Positions 9,413 through 18,401 are shown, numbered from the stretch's first letter. The stretch: 64,000 nt of DNA from Maricaulis sp. (GCF_017642925.1 NZ_JAEPOL010000009.1:62001-126000); one strand, 5' to 3'. Notes: generated by a model not told the origin, from the sequence alone. Program-made: numbers and translations.

Positions 9413-10041
9413 CCGATCTGCATCGCGGCGCGCACCAGCTGGGCCGTGGAATTGAGCCCGAGCTTGGCCATGATGTTCTCGCGGTGCTTGCGGACGGTGG
9501 AGACACGGACCGCCAGATTGTCCGCAATCGTGTCGACGGAATGTCCCCGCGCGATCTCGCGCAGGACGTCCCGTTCGCGCACGGTGAGGCTTCCGGCCCT
9601 GAGCACGCCGCCCTCCTCCTCGTCAGCATCAGGCTGACGTTTCAGGGGCCGGTGCGGCGGCGTTTCGGCCACGGCGTCGATCGCGGCCAGCAGGCTGTCC
9701 CGCCCCGCTTCCTTGTGCATGAAACCGTCCGCGACGGCGGCCAGGGCCGCGCGCTCGCGCTCGTCCATGTGAGAGCCCGTCAGCAACAGGAATCGCGTGT
9801 CCGAGCCGGCGTCGCGCACACGTTCGATCACTTCCAGCCCCGTCATGTCCGGCAGGGCGAAATCCACGACGGCGACATCGGGCTGTTGTTCCAGGAGAAG
9901 GGCAATGGCGCTCTCGCCGTCCTCGGCAGAGCCGGCGAGCTCATAGCCCGCCTGCATGGCGATCGTGCCGCCGACCGCCTCGCGCACGATGGCGTGGTCG
10001 TCGACCACCACGACGCGCCTGGAATTTTCCACCTTGCTCAT
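9403..10041 (-). CDS. LuxR/NarL-family response regulator
   Basis: Taken from the ATG at 10041; 212 residues. A receiver domain occupies residues 8-125, with acidic pocket D14/D15, phosphoacceptor D60 (VVDFALPD), and a late Lys in MHKE. After an acidic linker comes a LuxR-type helix-turn-helix at about 145-205 (LTVRERDVLREIARG, VSTVRKHRENIMAKL). A longer form starting at a GTG at 10116 is possible but would run into the promoter of the divergent kinase. The divergent histidine kinase 95 bases away is its probable partner. Confidence 0.9.
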   Translation of the reverse strand: MSKVENSRRVVVVDDHAIVREAVGGTIAMQAGYELAGSAEDGESAIALLLEQQPDVAVVDFALPDMTGLEVIERVRDAGSDTRFLLLTGSHMDERERAALAAVADGFMHKEAGRDSLLAAIDAVAETPPHRPLKRQPDADEEEGGVLRAGSLTVRERDVLREIARGHSVDTIADNLAVRVSTVRKHRENIMAKLGLNSTAQLVRAAMQIGQY

Positions 10042-10135
10042 GGTGTTGGCCTGTATCCCCGCTTGCCAGCCCGCGTCATCGACCGGTACACATTCACGCA
10101 GGGGATCACTGTACACCGTTAGCGTCTGGAAAAGT

Positions 10136-11506
10136 ATGGATTATCCGCAGATTCGCCGGATCGACGGACGTTTTTCCGACGCCGCGCTCGAACAGGCCTT
10201 CCTGGCCGAAAGCTGGAGCGGAATCCGGCTGCAGGCCGGCATCACCCTGCTCGCCTTCTCGCTCGCCTGGCTGATCTCGACCAGTATCGACCTGTCCTAC
10301 CTGCAGGGCACGGACCGTTTCGCGACGACGATCACCAGCCGGATCGTGGCCGGCATTCTCGGTGTCACCGTTGGCGGCTGGATGCTGATCGCAGCGCCGC
10401 AAAACCCGCAGGGCTGGGCCGGCCGGCTTGTCTTTGCCTGGATCATTACCTCGACGATTGCCGCAGCCCTGGTCGCCTGCGCCTACCCTGCCGTAGAAAC
10501 CACACCGGACGGTATTTCCGACGTGCTGGTCTTCACCAGTTTCTGGATGTCGCTGCACATCATCATACTGGGCGTCGCGCTCGCCTATTTCCCATGGGCG
10601 ATCATGATCTCGGCCACCGGCTATGCCGTGAGCTATCTCACCCTGACCGTGATGTGGTGGGACGCCGCCGAACATCCGATGATCGGCCAGTCGGTGATGA
10701 TGGTGTCGTGCTGTGCCTTCGGCTGGGTGATGGCGATCATGCTGTCGATCCGAGCGCGGCGGCGCTACTTCATCATGCGGCGCTATGAAGAGGCCAAGGA
10801 GGCCGCCGAACGGGCGCACGAATTCACCACCTTCCTGCTGGCCGCCACGGGGCATGACATCCGTCAGCCGGTCTTCGCCCTCGACCTCAATGCGGCCCGC
10901 CTGACGGAACTCCTCGAGCGTGGCGACACAGGCGCGGCCCTCGATGTCAGCCGCAGCCAGCAGATGGTCACGCGCAATGTCTCGCGCATGATCTCCTCAA
11001 TCCTGGAAGTGGCGCACCTGGATGCACGCAAGCGTACGGTCAGCCCGGATCGCCTGCCGGTCTCCCGGCTGGCCGGCACGCTGGTCTCGGCCTTCGGCGA
11101 GATTGCCTCGAACAAGGCGATTGCGCTGACCGCCGCCCGCTCGAGCGCCCATATCCACGCCGATCCGGGCATTGTCGAACACATCCTGGCCAATCTGGTG
11201 TCCAACGCCATCGCCCATTCCGGCGGCGACCGGATCGTGATCGGTGCGCGGCGCCGGGGCGAGACCGTCGACCTCATTATCGCCGACAATGGCAAGGGCC
11301 TGCCCGCCGGGGACACCGAACTGACCGCGCGCGGTGCGCCGCCAGAAGCCGGTGAAAAGAGCAGCGGAAAGCGCTCCGGCCTGGGGCTGGAAATCGTTTT
11401 CCGCCTGGCCGAGCATGGCGGTCTGAAGCTGCGTGTCGCATCGCGGGCGGGGCATGGCGTGATGGCTGTCCTGACCTGTCCGGCACGCCGGACAGCCCGG
11501 TCATAG
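10136..11506 (+). CDS. Membrane sensor histidine kinase with six-helix N-terminal domain
   Basis: Start taken at ATG 10136 (456 residues) because the upstream frame lies over the divergent regulator. Six predicted transmembrane helices (about 33-50, 66-86, 98-118, 130-151, 153-173, 186-205) form a sensor region without a large periplasmic loop. The dimerisation domain has H240 in TGHDIRQPVFAL, a variant H-box. The ATPase domain has N-box NLVSNAIAH, G1 DNGKGLP and G2 GLGLEIVFRL. The GHDIRQP type of H-box is typical of kinases paired with LuxR-type regulators, matching its divergent neighbour. The input signal is unknown. Confidence 0.88.
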   Translation: MDYPQIRRIDGRFSDAALEQAFLAESWSGIRLQAGITLLAFSLAWLISTSIDLSYLQGTDRFATTITSRIVAGILGVTVGGWMLIAAPQNPQGWAGRLVFAWIITSTIAAALVACAYPAVETTPDGISDVLVFTSFWMSLHIIILGVALAYFPWAIMISATGYAVSYLTLTVMWWDAAEHPMIGQSVMMVSCCAFGWVMAIMLSIRARRRYFIMRRYEEAKEAAERAHEFTTFLLAATGHDIRQPVFALDLNAARLTELLERGDTGAALDVSRSQQMVTRNVSRMISSILEVAHLDARKRTVSPDRLPVSRLAGTLVSAFGEIASNKAIALTAARSSAHIHADPGIVEHILANLVSNAIAHSGGDRIVIGARRRGETVDLIIADNGKGLPAGDTELTARGAPPEAGEKSSGKRSGLGLEIVFRLAEHGGLKLRVASRAGHGVMAVLTCPARRTARS

Positions 11507-11608
11507 CGACCGGCCGGGACAGGAAATCCGGCCGTCTACGATAATCGTCGAATTCTACCGGTCCGGTGCACCGGCTAAGCATCCTCCCGCCTGACGCAGG
11601 GGGAAATC

Positions 11609-14600
11609 ATGCCGCGCAACACACGCCTTTGGACCGCCAGCCGGTCGCTGACCGACACATTCCGCAACACGCTTCTGGCTACCTGTGCCGGTCTGGCCTT
11701 CATGGCGCCGGCCCTGGCCGACACAGACGGCGATCCGGGCGATGACGGCCCCATCGCCCGGGGAACGCTGCCGGAAGGCGGTACCATCGTCTACACCACC
11801 TGGCAGCCCGAGCGCCGGATCTGGATGGAATTCTACTGGGTGGTGCCGGAGGGCTATGGCGACGCCCATGGCGTGTGCCTGTCACAAAGCTATTCCACCT
11901 TTTCCTCGGCCGAGCCGGAAGCGCGAGGCAGCCTGCGCAACCAGCCGCTCAGCTTCTGCAACCGCAATGAATACGGCGAGCTGACGCCCGGCCGCGCGCC
12001 CTGGGATCGCGCCAACCGCCAGAGCGCCGAGAGCGAGCAGACAGGGTCACGCTTCATGCTGGATGATGGCGGCCGCGGCGGCAACCTCCCTCCGGCCTGC
12101 CTTCTGCCCTGGAACTGGTTCAAATGCGTGGCCGATCCCGATGCAGCGTCGGCGGCCAGCGGGGCCGGCGCCGGCACAGAGGCCCGCAGCCCCCTCGCCT
12201 TCGCCCGCGACATGCCCGTCGCGCCGCACATCATTGCCGGACCGGACACCACGATCGACGGCATTGTCGACACGGAAAACCAGTTCTCCAACGTGGTGCT
12301 GATCACCGTCGAGACGACGACCGGTGCCTCGGTGTGCACCGGCACGCTGATCAATCGCCGCCAGGTCCTGGCCGCCGCCCACTGCTTCGCCAGCGGCGAT
12401 GTCACGCGGGTCGAAGTCTCCTTCGATCCGGAGGGACAGACCGGCTATTTCGGCGCGATGAGCGTCACGGTGCACGAGAGCTATGATCCCGACACGTTCG
12501 GCGCCGATGTCGCCGTGATCACGCTGGATACCGCCTCGCTGGCCGCCGATCCGGTCACGCTGGAGGGCTCGGACGGTGCCAACACCACGGCCGGCAGCCG
12601 TATCGTGCTCGCAGGCTATGGTAGTTTCGGCACAGGCGAGACCGGTCAGCTCTCGATCGACGGGCGCCGGCGCTATGGCGTCAACACGCTCGACTTGATC
12701 GGCACCTGGGGCGATTTCTTCAACGAGATCGGCGAGCCCCTGCCGCCCATCCTGTCCGGCGAGCCCGGCAATTTCCTGTTCGTCGATTTCGACGGTCCCG
12801 GCGGGATCAACCTGCTGGGCGGCGGTGCGATCGATGGCGAGGTCTCCTCGGCCCAGGGCGACAGCGGCGGCCCGCTCTTTGCCGACACGGCCAACGGCCT
12901 GATCCAGATCGGTATCGTTTCCAACGGCAATAACCCTTATGGACCGCTGGGCGGGTATGGCACCTGGGTCGCCTATATCCCGGTCGCCGATTATATCGAC
13001 TGGATCGAGGGGCTGGATCCCTTCATCGAACGCCATGCCCTGGCCGGCGACGGCTACTGGCACGACGCCGCGCACTGGGAGTATGGCGATATACCGGAGA
13101 ACGACCGCGCCGAGCCGGGTACGACCGTCGTCACTGACGAATACATCGTGCCGGAAATCTACGAGGTCTATCTGGACGCGCCCGGCACGACTCGGGTCGC
13201 CCAGGACGAATATGTCGATGCGGTCTATGTCTTCGAGGGCGCAACCCTGATCGTCGAGGATGGCGGCCAGCTGGCGCTGGATACCGGGATCGGCATGACC
13301 GGCGGTGAAGTCCGTATCGAGGGCGATGTCATCGGCCAGGCGCTGGAACTGCATGGCGGTCTGTTCGATATCGCCGAGACCGGCAGCTATACCGACTTCT
13401 CGCCCTATTATTCCGGCGGCATGAACCTGACCGGCGCAGCGGTACGCATCGCCGGCGAGCTCGCCACCGACTGGCTGCACCAGACCGGCGGATCGCTCTG
13501 GGTGACCGAGACCGGCCTCTTCTTCGACTATCTCGGCACCATGGTCGAGGGCGGCTCGATCGGCATTGACGGGATTTTCGACACCGCCTCCTTCAACCAG
13601 TTCGGCGGCTATACCTCGATCTTCTCGAACGGCGTGCTCTACGACGCCTCCGGCTCGACCTTCATTGCCGACAGCGAGCTCTATGTCGGCGGCATCCTGG
13701 ACACGCTGGAACTGCTGATCGCCGACAGCACGGTGATGGGCGACGGCATCATCTATGCGCCCTTCGGGGTCTACCAGCTCGGCGGCACGCTGCTGCCCGG
13801 CTACAGCCTCGACGAGGAAACGCCCGGCGGATCCCTGATCATCGAGGGCGATTACCTGGCAGACGATGTCCTCTTCGTTGTCTCCACCGACGGCACGGCG
13901 ACCGATTATCTCCATGTGCTCGGCTCTGCGAATGTCGCCGGCGAGGTCTCGCTCTTCCTGCGCGGCAACGCCCCGCTCGCCCGCAACAGCCGCTTCACCT
14001 TCCTGGAGGCGGAAGGCGGTCTGACACTCGGCGATCTCACCGTTGCCGACCCGCAGATATCCCCGATGCTGTCGCTGTCACTCGGCCAGACCGCAAACTC
14101 GGCCTACCTCCAGGTCGACGCCCGCGCCTATGCCGAGTTCGCCCAGACCGACCAGCAGCGCTCGCTGGCCACGGCGCTCGACGCCGCCGCCGGCGACGAT
14201 GCGCCGAGCGGAGACTTCGCCGATCTCGTCAACACGCTGGACTACATGCCCAGCGAGGACGCGCTGCGCACCGCGCTGCAGACCGCCAATCCGGGCGACA
14301 CTTTCGCCATGAACCGGATGGGTGAAGGCCTGTCGCGGGCCATGGGTGACGTGATCGCCAGCCGCATGGCGCTGTTCGCCGAAGGCCGTCATGGCGGCGG
14401 AATGGACATGGCCGGCACCGGCAGCAGCCCGGTCCAGCTCGCCTCGGCCAATGCCGGCAGCATCGAAGTGCTCTCGGCCCTGCAGGCGGCCACCCGGGCA
14501 GCAAGTTCCGGCCGGATGGACCGGATCAATGACCGCACCGGCGTTTATGTCTCCGTCGAAGGCGGCTGGGGCGAGACCGACCTGCCCAATGGCACCACGG

Positions 14601-15340
14601 ATCTGGAAAGCCATCACATCGTCGCCGGGATCGATTTCGAACCGGCCGAAAACTGGCTGATCGGCGCCAATGCCGGTTTCTCGGACTATTCCGCCCACAG
14701 CGCGACGACCCATGTGCAGGGCGAGTCCGTGTCGCTGGCCGCCTATGCCGGCTATGCCGGATCGCGGCTCTATGGCAGCGCCTATATCGGTGCCAGCCGG
14801 CTCGACTACGATCTCACCCGCTCGATCCTGCTGGGCGCGGCCGAGATGCGGGCCACCGCCTCGACGGACGCGAACCAGTTCGATGCCGGCTTCGACATCG
14901 GTGCCGACCTGATCGAGGGCGCGGCCGTCTTCGGCCCGGTCCTGCGCCTGCGTCACGGCAATACCGATATCGACGGCTACAGCGAGACCGGTGCGGGCGT
15001 GTTCAACGCCACGCTGGCGGCGCGTGAAAACGGCCGGACCCTGCTGGGCGCCGGCGGCCGTTTCGCCAGCGGCGGCAAGACCCGGCTCTTCGGCCAGCTG
15101 ACCTGGGAACAGGATCTCTCCGAAGGCGACGGCCAGACGAGTGCCAGCCTCGCCGGCGCGCCCTCGGCCGGCTTTGCCGTGCTGGACGGCCATCATGATG
15201 ACGGCTTCGCCTCGCTGGCCCTGGGGGTCGATATCGACGCCTCCGACCGGGTCGCGATCTCGGCCCGCGCGCGCAGCGATTTCGGCCGCGACACGGATGA
15301 GGACACAGCCCTCAGCCTGGCGATCAACTGGCGTTTCTGA
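11609..15340 (+). CDS. Trypsin-like (S1) serine protease autotransporter
   Basis: This 1243-residue protein has an N-terminal signal peptide (cleavage near ALADTDG). A chymotrypsin-fold protease domain spans roughly residues 200-465, with an intact triad: H258 in AAAHCF, D300 in ADVAVITLD, S419 in GDSGGPLF. After it comes a passenger region (about 480-830) of repeated beta-strand phrases such as GATLIVEDGGQLALD and GGEVRIEGDVIG, typical of a beta-helix. The last 270 residues or so form an autotransporter beta-barrel ending in LSLAINWRF, with a terminal Phe as usual for outer-membrane proteins. It should reach the cell surface by type V secretion. A strong terminator follows. Confidence 0.9.
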   Translation: MPRNTRLWTASRSLTDTFRNTLLATCAGLAFMAPALADTDGDPGDDGPIARGTLPEGGTIVYTTWQPERRIWMEFYWVVPEGYGDAHGVCLSQSYSTFSSAEPEARGSLRNQPLSFCNRNEYGELTPGRAPWDRANRQSAESEQTGSRFMLDDGGRGGNLPPACLLPWNWFKCVADPDAASAASGAGAGTEARSPLAFARDMPVAPHIIAGPDTTIDGIVDTENQFSNVVLITVETTTGASVCTGTLINRRQVLAAAHCFASGDVTRVEVSFDPEGQTGYFGAMSVTVHESYDPDTFGADVAVITLDTASLAADPVTLEGSDGANTTAGSRIVLAGYGSFGTGETGQLSIDGRRRYGVNTLDLIGTWGDFFNEIGEPLPPILSGEPGNFLFVDFDGPGGINLLGGGAIDGEVSSAQGDSGGPLFADTANGLIQIGIVSNGNNPYGPLGGYGTWVAYIPVADYIDWIEGLDPFIERHALAGDGYWHDAAHWEYGDIPENDRAEPGTTVVTDEYIVPEIYEVYLDAPGTTRVAQDEYVDAVYVFEGATLIVEDGGQLALDTGIGMTGGEVRIEGDVIGQALELHGGLFDIAETGSYTDFSPYYSGGMNLTGAAVRIAGELATDWLHQTGGSLWVTETGLFFDYLGTMVEGGSIGIDGIFDTASFNQFGGYTSIFSNGVLYDASGSTFIADSELYVGGILDTLELLIADSTVMGDGIIYAPFGVYQLGGTLLPGYSLDEETPGGSLIIEGDYLADDVLFVVSTDGTATDYLHVLGSANVAGEVSLFLRGNAPLARNSRFTFLEAEGGLTLGDLTVADPQISPMLSLSLGQTANSAYLQVDARAYAEFAQTDQQRSLATALDAAAGDDAPSGDFADLVNTLDYMPSEDALRTALQTANPGDTFAMNRMGEGLSRAMGDVIASRMALFAEGRHGGGMDMAGTGSSPVQLASANAGSIEVLSALQAATRAASSGRMDRINDRTGVYVSVEGGWGETDLPNGTTDLESHHIVAGIDFEPAENWLIGANAGFSDYSAHSATTHVQGESVSLAAYAGYAGSRLYGSAYIGASRLDYDLTRSILLGAAEMRATASTDANQFDAGFDIGADLIEGAAVFGPVLRLRHGNTDIDGYSETGAGVFNATLAARENGRTLLGAGGRFASGGKTRLFGQLTWEQDLSEGDGQTSASLAGAPSAGFAVLDGHHDDGFASLALGVDIDASDRVAISARARSDFGRDTDEDTALSLAINWRF

Positions 15341-15366
15341 CCGCGACGCCCTCGCGGACAGACGGA

Positions 15367-15398
15367 GCACGGTCCGGCATTGCCGGGCCGTGCTTTTT
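15367..15398 (+). terminator. Intrinsic terminator after the autotransporter gene
   Basis: A 12-bp stem (GCACGGTCCGGC / GCCGGGCCGTGC, one G-T pair) with a 3-base loop is followed by five T residues. It lies 26 bases after the autotransporter stop codon. Confidence 0.9.
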
Positions 15399-15505
15399 CG
15401 TGGGCGGCGGGATTATCGCCCTGGACGCGGGACATTTGTTCCGATTATCCCCCTAATCGGCCTGCCCGGCTCTGCCTATATCGGCGCCACGAACAGGAGG
15501 GCGCC

Positions 15506-15658
15506 ATGCGCTGGACGGGATTAGTCTTGTCACTTGCCATTCTCGGGCTGACGATCAGCCTGCTTTTTGCCACGAGCGCGACCTCGTCCGGGCAGCTGAC
15601 CGTGCGGTCGGCGCCGGACATGCAGGAAACGGCCCTGGCGAAACCGGTTATGAGCTGA
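15506..15658 (+). CDS. Small single-span membrane or exported protein, unknown function
   Basis: This is a 50-residue open frame with an excellent AGGAGG five bases before the ATG. Residues 4-24 are a hydrophobic helix (LVLSLAILGLTISLLFAT), followed by a short polar tail. It ends 16 bases before the acetyltransferase-like gene on the same strand, so the two may be cotranscribed. I do not recognise a family. The good ribosome-binding site and clear hydrophobic segment support it being a real gene despite its size. Confidence 0.6.
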   Translation: MRWTGLVLSLAILGLTISLLFATSATSSGQLTVRSAPDMQETALAKPVMS

Positions 15659-15674
15659 CACGGGAGACGTGCAG

Positions 15675-15977
15675 ATGGATATCGAAATCACGCTTGAGGA
15701 AGACGGCTCAAAGGGCCGCTATGTCGCCCATGTCGCCGGACAGGCGGATACCGGCGAGATGACCTTCAGCCGCATCAGCCCGAAGCGGATCATCGTCGAT
15801 CATACCGGCGTGCCGGACAGTCTGAAGGGCATGGGTGTCGGCTCGGCGCTGGCCCGCCATATCGTGGCGCAAGCGCGCGAAAAGGGCTTCACCATCGTGC
15901 CGCTCTGCCCCTTCCTGAAAGCCCAGGCTGAACGCCATCCCGACTGGGACGACGTGATCGAGGGCATGAAGCGCTAA
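15675..15977 (+). CDS. GNAT-type N-acetyltransferase (YidJ/Gtn10-like)
   Basis: The ATG at 15675 has GGGAG at suitable spacing; a GTG six bases upstream is too close to it. The 100-residue protein matches the short single-domain GNAT-like family: GRYVAHVAG, then a beta-strand with HTGVPDSLKGMGVGSALARHIV, and the terminal block GFTIVPLCPFLKAQAERHPDW. In this family the GxGxG/A loop binds acetyl-CoA and the conserved Cys in PLCPF is near the active site. The acceptor is unknown. A stem-loop-rich repeat follows. Confidence 0.8.
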   Translation: MDIEITLEEDGSKGRYVAHVAGQADTGEMTFSRISPKRIIVDHTGVPDSLKGMGVGSALARHIVAQAREKGFTIVPLCPFLKAQAERHPDWDDVIEGMKR

Positions 15978-15984
15978 CGCTTGC

Positions 15985-16112
15985 ACCTCCTCTCCCTCGG
16001 GAGAGGGATCGAGGGAGAGGGGGACGACACCGTCTTCTCCCAAAGGCCCTGACCGGGGTTTCCCCCTCATCCGCTCTCCAGGCCCCTTCTCCCCGGGGAG
16101 AAGGGGGTCACG
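15985..16112. repeat. Intergenic palindromic repeat (stem-loop mosaic, family 2)
   Basis: The gap between two convergent genes consists of nested inverted repeats: CCTCTCCCTCGGGAGAGGG followed by GAGGGAGAGGG, and later CCCCTTCTCCCCGGGGAGAAGGGGG. There is no T-tract, but such structures may act as bidirectional 3' ends. The composition and layout resemble the other stem-loop mosaics at 57.4, 58.6 and 59.7 kb. Confidence 0.7.
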
Positions 16113-16124
16113 AAGCCTCCGCCT

Positions 16125-16784
16125 CTAATCCTCCGCCCACTGGCGCAGGAGGTTGGCCTTGCTCTTCAGCAGGAGGTCGAGTTCGGCAGTCTTGCCGTCA
16201 CGTTCGAACAGGGCCCGGCAGGCGCGGTCGAGATCGAACAGGATTTCGCGCTGGTCGGGACGGCGCACCAGGCTGCGCACCCAGCCGACTACGGCGATCC
16301 GCTCGCCGCTTGTCACCGGCGCCACCCGGTGCAGCGCCGCGGTCGGGTAGACCACCACCTCGCCCGGCGCCAGCTTGATCTCGGTCTCGCCATCGACGCT
16401 TTCCATCACCAGCTCGCCGCCTTCATAACTGTCCGGCTCGGACAGGAAGAGCGTGAAGGAGAGGTCGGCACGGCGGCCGCCCATCAGCGCATCGTCGACA
16501 TGCAGCCCGTATTCCATGCCTTGCGTATAGCGCGAGACCAGCATGCGCGTGATCGATTTGGGCTGGGCGAAGGAGACGAAAAGCGGGTGTGCCATCAACG
16601 CCTTGCGCACCAGATTGCGGATCGTGTCGATGCGCGGGCCGGCCTCGACCTGCTCATTGCGCTTCACTTCGCGCGCCGCCCAGCCGGCCGTCTTGCGGCC
16701 ATCGGCGTAATCGCTTTCTCCCGCCAGCTGACGGAGCTGATCGACGGTCTCGGCGGGGCACACATTCTGCAGACACAAGAGCAT
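16125..16784 (-). CDS. PKHD-type Fe(II)/2-oxoglutarate dioxygenase (PiuC/YbiX-like)
   Basis: At 219 residues this is close to the usual length of the PKHD-type hydroxylase family. The iron-binding facial triad is HVDD (HxD) in GLHVDDALMGG and the distal His in TAALHRVAPV, with an Arg about ten residues later (GERIAVVGWVRS) to hold 2-oxoglutarate. The N-terminal strand pattern (AGWAAREVKRNEQV) and C-terminal helical tail also match. Family members are often found with TonB-dependent iron-siderophore receptors, but no such receptor is within view here. An AGG lies 9 bases upstream of the ATG. Confidence 0.88.
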   Translation of the reverse strand: MLLCLQNVCPAETVDQLRQLAGESDYADGRKTAGWAAREVKRNEQVEAGPRIDTIRNLVRKALMAHPLFVSFAQPKSITRMLVSRYTQGMEYGLHVDDALMGGRRADLSFTLFLSEPDSYEGGELVMESVDGETEIKLAPGEVVVYPTAALHRVAPVTSGERIAVVGWVRSLVRRPDQREILFDLDRACRALFERDGKTAELDLLLKSKANLLRQWAED

Positions 16785-16882
16785 GAAATTACCTGCGACT
16801 AATTGTCATTTACCGAAAATGGGTTTAGGCGGTCTATCAGGGTCGGGCAAGACGTCCCGACAACAAGGCAAGGGGAATGCTT

Positions 16883-17779
16883 ATGGGTATCAAGCGCCGT
16901 ACGCGAATCTGGACCACGGTCGGCACGGCCGCCCTGCTGGGCGGTCTGGCCGGGTGTAGCGAGCCGGCCAGCGACACACCAGCGGACGAAGTGCCGCAGA
17001 GCCAGGCCGAGCAGCACGACACCAGTGCCGCAGCCGATCATGCGGCCGAGCCGGCGGCGCCGGCCGGCGGCTGGTCGGAAGGCGAAGGCGAAGGTGAAGG
17101 CGGTTCCGGCGGCGGCGAGTTCGGCATCGATCCGGCGGCTGCGGAAAGCGACCCCGTCGTCTACATGATCGCGCTGGAAGTCATGCGGGCCCACTATCTG
17201 GCCGGCATCGACGCCTACCGGGCCGGCGACCGCACGGCGGGCGCGGAAATGTTCGCCCACCCGATCAACGAGATCTATATCGACTTCGAACCCGTTCTCG
17301 AAAATCTCGGCGCGCCGATGTTCGGCGACACGATGACCGACGCTTCGGTGGCCCCCTATTCCGGCGCCGGCGAAGACGAGATTGTCGCCCGCGTCAACGA
17401 CGTGCTGGTCGCCATCGACAATGCCGCCGAGTTCGCACCGGAAAGCGATGCGTCCGAAGCCGAGGTCCATGCCCGCGTGCTGGCCGACCTGCTCGAGCGC
17501 GGCGCGCTGCAATACCGCGTTGCCGCCAGCGATGCGGCGGCAGGTGAAGCCTATCTGGACGGCTATGGCTTTGCGAAGGGCGCCGAGCGCTATGCGGCCA
17601 GCCATATCGACGTGATTGCCACCGCCAATCCGGCGCTGGCGGGCGCCTTTGCCGGCCTTGTCGACCAGCTGAACGCCGCCTTCCCGACAGCCCTGCGCCC
17701 CGACACGCTCGAGGGCGATGCCGGCGCACTCGTCAGCGCTGTTGCTGCAGCGAAGGAAACGGTTAACACCCTGCCCTGA
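16883..17779 (+). CDS. Putative lipoprotein, unknown function
   Basis: I chose the ATG at 16883 rather than 16877 because AAGGGGA abuts the first and is properly spaced for the second; the product is 298 residues. A signal peptide ends in the lipobox GGLAGC. A Thr/Ala/Glu-rich linker follows, with a run EGEGEGEGGSGGG. The folded part (about residue 75 onward) is helical: YMIALEVMRAHYLAGIDAYRAGD, AEMFAHPINEIYIDFEPVLE, RVLADLLERGALQYRVA. I do not recognise the domain. The conserved-looking His-Pro and Tyr residues recall helical periplasmic metal- or haem-binding proteins, but that is only a guess. A strong terminator follows. Confidence 0.6.
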   Translation: MGIKRRTRIWTTVGTAALLGGLAGCSEPASDTPADEVPQSQAEQHDTSAAADHAAEPAAPAGGWSEGEGEGEGGSGGGEFGIDPAAAESDPVVYMIALEVMRAHYLAGIDAYRAGDRTAGAEMFAHPINEIYIDFEPVLENLGAPMFGDTMTDASVAPYSGAGEDEIVARVNDVLVAIDNAAEFAPESDASEAEVHARVLADLLERGALQYRVAASDAAAGEAYLDGYGFAKGAERYAASHIDVIATANPALAGAFAGLVDQLNAAFPTALRPDTLEGDAGALVSAVAAAKETVNTLP

Positions 17780-17851
17780 TTGGATATATCGCAAGAGCGT
17801 GATCCAAATCACGCTTTGCCGGCGCGACGCGCCGTAAAGTCGATCCGAGCG

Positions 17852-17883
17852 AAGGCCCGGCAGCCCGTGCTGCCGGGCCTTTT
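17852..17883 (+). terminator. Intrinsic terminator after the lipoprotein gene
   Basis: A perfect 12-bp stem (AAGGCCCGGCAG / CTGCCGGGCCTT) with a 6-base loop, continuing into TTT, lies 72 bases after the stop codon. Confidence 0.88.
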
Positions 17884-17939
17884 CGTTGAATTCCGGCAAA
17901 TAGTTTGAGGGTATTCATTTATTATTCGCCGCTTAAGTT

Positions 17940-17962
17940 GCGGAAACGGAACATAATTCCGC
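17940..17962. promoter_or_regulatory. Short inverted repeat upstream of the ethylene-receptor-like operon
   Basis: GCGGAA and TTCCGC are separated by 11 bases in an AT-richer stretch (17885-17960) just upstream of the sensor operon. This is where its promoter should lie, because a terminator closes the previous gene at 17883. Binding by a regulator is only an inference from the symmetry. Confidence 0.3.
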
Positions 17963-18005
17963 GTGGTGGCGTTCCACATGCCAGCATGTTGGGGGCTGAA
18001 CGATC

Positions 18006-18401
18006 ATGGACTATTTCGACGTCAACAATTTCATGCCCCATGGCATGTGCTACCTGTGGCGGCCGGAACTGGTGGGCATGCATGTGATTGCCGACCTGGC
18101 GATCGCCTTGGCCTATTTCTCCATTCCGATCGTCATCGTGCTGTTCCTGCGGCGGCTGAACCGGCCCATCCCCTTCCGCTGGGCCTTCGTGATGTTCGGG
18201 ATCTTCATCCTGTTCTGCGGCATCAATCACCTCATGAACATCGTCGTGCTGTGGCATCCGCTCTACTATGTCGAAGGCGCCCTGAAACTGCTCACGGCAG
18301 CAGCCTCGGTCGCCACCGCCGTGCTGATGCTGCCCCTGCTGCCGGTCCTTATCGACCGCTTCACCCGTCTGGCTGCTGAAGACGATATGGACAGCGCATG
18401 A
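18006..18401 (+). CDS. Stand-alone ethylene-binding-domain protein (ETR1-like membrane sensor)
   Basis: This 131-residue membrane protein is the ETR1-type ethylene-binding domain and almost nothing else. Three helices are visible: about 24-48, 58-82 and 90-115. The key residues known from the plant receptor are all present: the Asp of helix 1 (D30), the Tyr in LAYFSIP (Y37), the Ile one turn before the Cys (I68), and the Cu(I) ligands C71 and H75 in FCGINHLMN. Flanking residues IALAYFSIP, FRW and FG.FI..CG..HL also match the plant proteins as I remember them. Its stop codon overlaps the start of the histidine kinase (ATGA), so the pair is probably one split receptor. Signal-binding itself is inferred from residue conservation. 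Confidence 0.85.
   Translation: MDYFDVNNFMPHGMCYLWRPELVGMHVIADLAIALAYFSIPIVIVLFLRRLNRPIPFRWAFVMFGIFILFCGINHLMNIVVLWHPLYYVEGALKLLTAAASVATAVLMLPLLPVLIDRFTRLAAEDDMDSA

Noticed and set aside
12047-13915. A 622-codon minus-strand open frame within the autotransporter
   Set aside because: Antisense to the S1 protease domain with intact triad; no ribosome-binding site or motif.
17085-17115. Short GAAGGCGAAGGTGAAGG tandem repeat that could suggest a CRISPR-like or VNTR array
   Set aside because: It is a 6-base codon repeat inside the lipoprotein coding sequence (EGEGEG linker), not an array with spacers.
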